From positions 1 to 18,686 of the forward strand of contig DAOWIC010000026.1 of assembly GCA_030641085.1 (NCBI GenBank): DNA of 18,686 nt, given 5' to 3'. Of this stretch, positions 15,348-18,686 are shown in pieces. The DNA comes from Calditrichota bacterium (GTDB lineage Bacteria > Zixibacteria > MSB-5A5 > GN15 > FEB-12). Below the pieces are notes generated by a model. It saw nothing but the letters and a program-made list of their open reading frames with translations, ran no database searches and was not told where the DNA came from. The translations under genes were made by a program, and so were the position numbers. Each line of letters starts with the position of its first letter. The first letter of the stretch is position 1.

Positions 15348-16685
15348 ATGCTGATGAAAAAGGGAAAACAGATGAAACTGATAATACTGATGACGGCGCT
15401 ACTGCTGCTTGCCGCCGCCGGTAGCCACGGCGAGGAGCTGACGCTGGACAAAGCTATTGAGATTGGCCTGCAAAACAACTACAGCATCCAGATCGCCCGC
15501 AACAACGCCAAAATATCGGCCAACAACAAAGGTGAAGGCACCGCCGGCTTCCTGCCGACTATCGACGCCTCCGGCGGCTATGAACTAGGTACGTCGGACG
15601 AGGAATCGAATTCGGCCGGCAGCCTGGGCGACACCGACAGCGAGAACCTCAACGCGCAACTTGCGCTGAACTGGACCATCTTCGACGGCTTGAAGATGTT
15701 CGCCGATAAGGCTCAGTTTGACGCGCTGGCTAAACTCGGCGAGTACCAGGCCCGCGATATCATTGAGAGCAATGTCGTAGCTATCTCCAGCACATACTTC
15801 AATCTGGTCCAGTTGGAGCAACTGCTCGATGTAGCGCGCGAGTCGCGGGATATCTCGCTCGAACGCTTCAATCAGGAGAAAGTCCGCAACGAGCTGGGCG
15901 GGGCCTCAACGACCGATCTGCTCAACGCCCAGGTAGCCTACAACACCGACCAGTCCAGTCTGATCGAGCAGGAACTGCAGGTCGAAATCGCCGCCAAGGA
16001 TCTAAACATTCTGCTCGGACGAGACCCGGCCACGCCGGTAACGGTCGTAAAGGAGATTGTTATTCCGCAGTTGGTGGTGGATTACGACGGGTTGCTGCTT
16101 CAGGCTCAAGAGTACAATGCCGCAATCCTGTCAGCCCGCCAGAATATGGAGATCGCCAACCAGAGTCTAAAGGGAGCGCGTTCGAACTTCTTCCCGAAAC
16201 TGGCCCTGAATGCCTCTTACGGCTACACCGACCGCACCACGTCAAGCAGCCCCTCTCCCTCCCTTTTCGAGGACATCACGACCGAGACAACCAGCGGCAC
16301 TGTCGGGCTGCAGTTGACCTTCAATCTCTTCAAGGGCGGTCGCGACAAAATCAAACTGACTAACGCCAAAATCGAGGCCAACAACCAGCGCCTGGCCCTG
16401 CGAGATGAAGAGATCCAACTGGCCGGGCAGGTGCGTCAGACCTGGGACACTTTCAATCGGCGCATGGAGCTGGTTCGTCTCGAAGAGGAAAACGTGGTGG
16501 CCGCCCGACAGAACATCGAGCTGCAGCAGGATCGTTACAAATTGGGAGTGACCGGTTCCCTCGATTTCCGCGACGCGCAGGTCAGTTATATCAGGGCACA
16601 GACCACGCTGATCTCGGCCCGCTTTCAGGCCCGCATCAGCCGGCTGGAGATTGATCAGTTGATCGGGAAAATCAAGGTAAGCTAA
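15348..16685 (+). CDS. TolC-family outer-membrane efflux protein
   Basis: Outer-membrane channel of the tripartite exporter. The 445-residue protein begins with an export signal: MKLIILMTALLLLAAAGSHG, probably cut before EELTLDKAIEIGLQNNYSI, the typical first TolC helix. Two OEP repeats follow, each with long coiled-coil helices, e.g. NNAKISANNKGEGTAGFLPT and, in the second half, QNMEIANQSLKGARSNFFPK. Beta-strand segments lie between them (VGLQLTFNLFKGG). QQDRYKLGVTGSLDFRDAQV near the end is a family hallmark. There is no lipobox. ATG 15348 is one base after the pump stop; ATG 15354 and ATG 15372 (with AAGGGA upstream) are alternative starts that keep the signal peptide. Last gene of the operon. 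Confidence 0.93.
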   Translation: MLMKKGKQMKLIILMTALLLLAAAGSHGEELTLDKAIEIGLQNNYSIQIARNNAKISANNKGEGTAGFLPTIDASGGYELGTSDEESNSAGSLGDTDSENLNAQLALNWTIFDGLKMFADKAQFDALAKLGEYQARDIIESNVVAISSTYFNLVQLEQLLDVARESRDISLERFNQEKVRNELGGASTTDLLNAQVAYNTDQSSLIEQELQVEIAAKDLNILLGRDPATPVTVVKEIVIPQLVVDYDGLLLQAQEYNAAILSARQNMEIANQSLKGARSNFFPKLALNASYGYTDRTTSSSPSPSLFEDITTETTSGTVGLQLTFNLFKGGRDKIKLTNAKIEANNQRLALRDEEIQLAGQVRQTWDTFNRRMELVRLEEENVVAARQNIELQQDRYKLGVTGSLDFRDAQVSYIRAQTTLISARFQARISRLEIDQLIGKIKVS

Positions 16686-16727
16686 AGACTTCTTCAACGG
16701 AGGCTGACAGCCCCCGTCCTGTCCCAA

Positions 16728-16751
16728 AGACCCGGAGGAAACTCCGGGTCT
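16728..16751 (+). terminator. Terminator-like hairpin between convergent genes
   Basis: AGACCCGGAG (16728-16737), a GAAA tetraloop, and CTCCGGGTCT (16742-16751) form a perfect 10-bp GC-rich stem in the 86-bp gap between the TolC-type gene and the convergent peptidase gene. The plus-strand downstream sequence (ACCCCTATTAAT) lacks a real T-run. On the minus strand only TTT follows the stem. It probably acts as a two-way terminator or a 3'-end-stabilising hairpin. Confidence 0.65.
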
Positions 16752-16765
16752 ACCCCTATTAATCG

Positions 16766-16787
16766 GGATCGTCAGTGGATCGTCAGT
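16766..16787. repeat. Perfect 11-bp tandem duplication over the peptidase stop codon
   Basis: GGATCGTCAGT occurs twice in direct succession (16766-16776 and 16777-16787). The stop codon of the minus-strand peptidase gene (16772-16774) lies within the first copy. Because 11 is not a multiple of three, the duplication shifts the downstream frame. Confidence 0.8.
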
Positions 16788-18686
16788 TCACCCAACAACT
16801 CGTCAAGGTGATATACTTTGTCCACCAAAAAGAGCACGTACCGAACGTCGACCACAATCGCCCGCGACAGTTGCGGATCATACATATAATCCGCCGATAC
16901 GCCCTCGAAGTCGGTGTCGAAATCAAGACCGATCAGCTCCCCTCGACCGTTTACAACCGGGCTGCCGGAATTGCCGTTGGTGCCGCTGTTACTGGCGCAG
17001 AAGTTCACCGGCACATCGTTGATGATCGGATCGACATAATCTCCGAAATCTCCCGCCTCGAAAACCTGTTTCAGTTCATCCGGGACCGTAAACGGATCCT
17101 CGCCCGTTTCTTTTTCCATGACGCCGAGCAGCCCGGTCTGGTAACGATAGGTGACCGCATCGCGGGGGCTAAAACCGGCGATGGCGCCGAAGTTAATCCG
17201 CATCGTGCTGTTGGCGTCCGGATATAGCGGCTTTTGGCTCAGCTCAGCCATAGCCCGGATGTAGTACGGCGAGATGCGATTCAGGGCACCCTCGAAAGTT
17301 TTCTCCCTCTGGCTGACTTCATCCAGAACAGGGCGCAGCGCCACCGCCAACCGAATCATTGGATCATCAAGTTGCTCAATCTCGGAGGCGGACATTTCAA
17401 ACATCTTCAGCCGCGCCTCGATCTCATCCATCGCCGTCTTCTCGTACATCGCTTCGAGATAATCATCGAGCCGTCGCTCTCGTTCCTCGCCGGAAGTCCC
17501 TTCGACTATCTGTTCGATCGCGTCGATCTTCTGCCCCTCGGGAAGTTCGAGCGCCCGCACCAGCAGGTATTTCAATACTGTCCGGTCAACTGCCGGCACC
17601 AGGTTGATCTGAAGGTTGCGCAGTTTCTCCTGGGTCAGACGTACGTCGCGCTCCTGGAACCCCGGCTCCCGGTCGCTGTCCGGCTTTTCACGTTCGATAG
17701 CCCACTTGTGAAGATCGCACGCCCACTCCATCATGTCCGATGCCCAGACCAACCACTCCAGAACATAATCCTTGTCTCCGGTCAGCGCCTTCTCGCGGTA
17801 AAGGCTGTCAAGCTGCTTGAGGACCGGACCGTAACGATTGGTAAGTTCGGGACAGGAATTAATGAACTCGGAAAGCTGCTTATCGCTCTGCTGTTTCTTA
17901 TCAAGGACATTCAGACGCTTCAGTCCGACGCGAAAACCGTAATTCTTTTTCAGGTAGTTGTTTAACGATGAATTGCGTGAGGCCAGCCGGATGGCCACCT
18001 CTGAATCGAGCGCCCCCGCCGAATCGTTGATAGCGATAATATTCTCGGCCATACGGATATGGCCGGGCACCCGCCTGTTCAGGATATCCTTGATATAAAA
18101 GGAGCAGGCGTGCCGGTGGGTCTTTCCGGGAAAGCCAATCATCATGGTCAGATCGCCCGCTTTAACACCGGCGGTAGAAAACGGCAGCCACCGGTTCGAC
18201 TGGTAGGGCACGTTCTCCTCTGAGTACTCAGCCGAGGAACCGTCCCGCGCGACATAGGCCCGTACGAAGGAAAAGTCTCCGGCGTGGCGCGGCCACATCC
18301 AGTTGTCGATATCGCCTCCATAGCCGCCAATCGCCTCCGGCGGAGCGTAGACTATGCGTACATCGCGAATTTCGAAGTATGTGTAAAGAATGTACTGCAT
18401 CCCGCCCAGCATCTCGGCCAGCTTGCAACGCACATCCCGGCCGTCCTCCGCTTCGGCAATAATCTGCTTGGATATCTCCTCAATCGCCTCCTGCCGCTTC
18501 AGGCCATCCGCCCGGCCGTTGACCGCGGCCAGCACCCGCTCGGTGACGTCCTCGACCGCCAGCGTCACTCTGACCTTATAGCCGATAGCGGGGACCTCCT
18601 CCGAGCGCGCGGCGGCATAGAATCCATCCCGAATATAGTTACGCTCCACCGTACTCTGTTTTTGAACCGCGCCGAAAGCGACATGA
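16772..18686 (-). CDS. S46-family serine peptidase (dipeptidyl peptidase 7/11-like), 5' end outside window
   Basis: Periplasmic dipeptidyl peptidase of family S46. The frame runs off the window edge, so the signal peptide and roughly 70-90 N-terminal residues are missing; GTG 18649 is not the true start. Residues from the edge read HVAFGAVQKQSTVERNYIRD, which fits the region just after TNH in the family's TNHH catalytic-histidine motif, so the first full codon (18683-18685) is the second of those histidines. GGDIDNWMWPRHAGDFSF carries the conserved aspartates. The nucleophile block TNGNSGSPV has its serine at 16967-16969, followed by NGRGELIGLDFDTDFEG. The position that separates DPP7 (Gly) from DPP11 (Arg) is Thr here (16913-16915). 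The middle is helical, as in the family's capping domain. Confidence 0.93.
   Translation of the reverse strand, partial: HVAFGAVQKQSTVERNYIRDGFYAAARSEEVPAIGYKVRVTLAVEDVTERVLAAVNGRADGLKRQEAIEEISKQIIAEAEDGRDVRCKLAEMLGGMQYILYTYFEIRDVRIVYAPPEAIGGYGGDIDNWMWPRHAGDFSFVRAYVARDGSSAEYSEENVPYQSNRWLPFSTAGVKAGDLTMMIGFPGKTHRHACSFYIKDILNRRVPGHIRMAENIIAINDSAGALDSEVAIRLASRNSSLNNYLKKNYGFRVGLKRLNVLDKKQQSDKQLSEFINSCPELTNRYGPVLKQLDSLYREKALTGDKDYVLEWLVWASDMMEWACDLHKWAIEREKPDSDREPGFQERDVRLTQEKLRNLQINLVPAVDRTVLKYLLVRALELPEGQKIDAIEQIVEGTSGEERERRLDDYLEAMYEKTAMDEIEARLKMFEMSASEIEQLDDPMIRLAVALRPVLDEVSQREKTFEGALNRISPYYIRAMAELSQKPLYPDANSTMRINFGAIAGFSPRDAVTYRYQTGLLGVMEKETGEDPFTVPDELKQVFEAGDFGDYVDPIINDVPVNFCASNSGTNGNSGSPVVNGRGELIGLDFDTDFEGVSADYMYDPQLSRAIVVDVRYVLFLVDKVYHLDELLGELTIH

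Noticed and set aside
14522..15478. A 318-codon open frame on the minus strand across the RND and TolC genes
   Set aside because: It lies opposite strongly supported coding sequence on the other strand, straddles two genes, is full of low-complexity His/Gln/Asp/Arg runs and matches no family pattern.
17234..17965. A 243-codon open frame on the plus strand opposite the S46 peptidase
   Set aside because: It mirrors the peptidase codons, has no ribosome-binding site of note and no recognisable domain; the S46 motifs on the minus strand explain the region.
18632..18645. ATATAGTTAC near the window end resembles a MarR half-site
   Set aside because: It is inside the S46 coding sequence, lacks the second half-site and is explained by the conserved NYIRDG codons.
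1..18686. CRISPR arrays, transposases, tRNA/rRNA genes, att sites
   Set aside because: No regularly spaced repeats, transposase motifs, terminal inverted repeats or tRNA-like cloverleaf sequences were seen on either strand.

Overview
The window is a bacterial chromosome segment of about 18.7 kb with moderately high GC in its genes and AT-rich promoter gaps. It holds three blocks: a complete haem-biosynthesis operon, a MarR-controlled RND efflux operon, and the 3' part of a convergent S46 peptidase gene. An outer membrane is implied by the TolC-type protein, the RND pump and the S46 peptidase. The S46 family and the sequence style suggest an FCB-superphylum or Zixibacteria-like bacterium. That placement is inference; there is no rRNA or marker gene here.

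Layout. Positions 1-279 are the C-terminal end of an unrecognised membrane protein. An AT-rich gap (280-400) carries the likely hem promoter. Positions 401-10282 are nine genes in one direction, hemA-hemC-hemD-hemB-hemL-hemE-hemN-hemH-hemY, with overlaps or gaps of 0-2 nt throughout. Together they run the whole C5 route: Glu-tRNA to glutamate semialdehyde (HemA), 5-aminolevulinate (HemL), porphobilinogen (HemB), hydroxymethylbilane (HemC), uroporphyrinogen III (HemD), coproporphyrinogen III (HemE), protoporphyrinogen IX (HemN), protoporphyrin IX (HemY) and protohaem (HemH).

Positions 10402-16685 are marR, an RND periplasmic adaptor, an RND inner-membrane pump and a TolC-like outer-membrane protein, i.e. 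a full tripartite exporter behind its own regulator. Two related 16-bp palindromes mark the probable MarR operators. One lies on the marR promoter and one on the efflux promoter. A GAAA-tetraloop hairpin (16728-16751) separates this operon from the convergent S46 peptidase gene (complement 16772-18686), which is cut by the window edge at its catalytic histidine motif.

I see no mobile element, CRISPR array, tRNA or rRNA, and nothing I would call a new defence or biosynthetic system. The most interesting signals are the paired MarR operators with the extra palindrome at the end of marR, the divergent N-terminus of HemA, the inverted repeat around the hemA ribosome-binding region, and the unusual specificity-position residue in the S46 peptidase.
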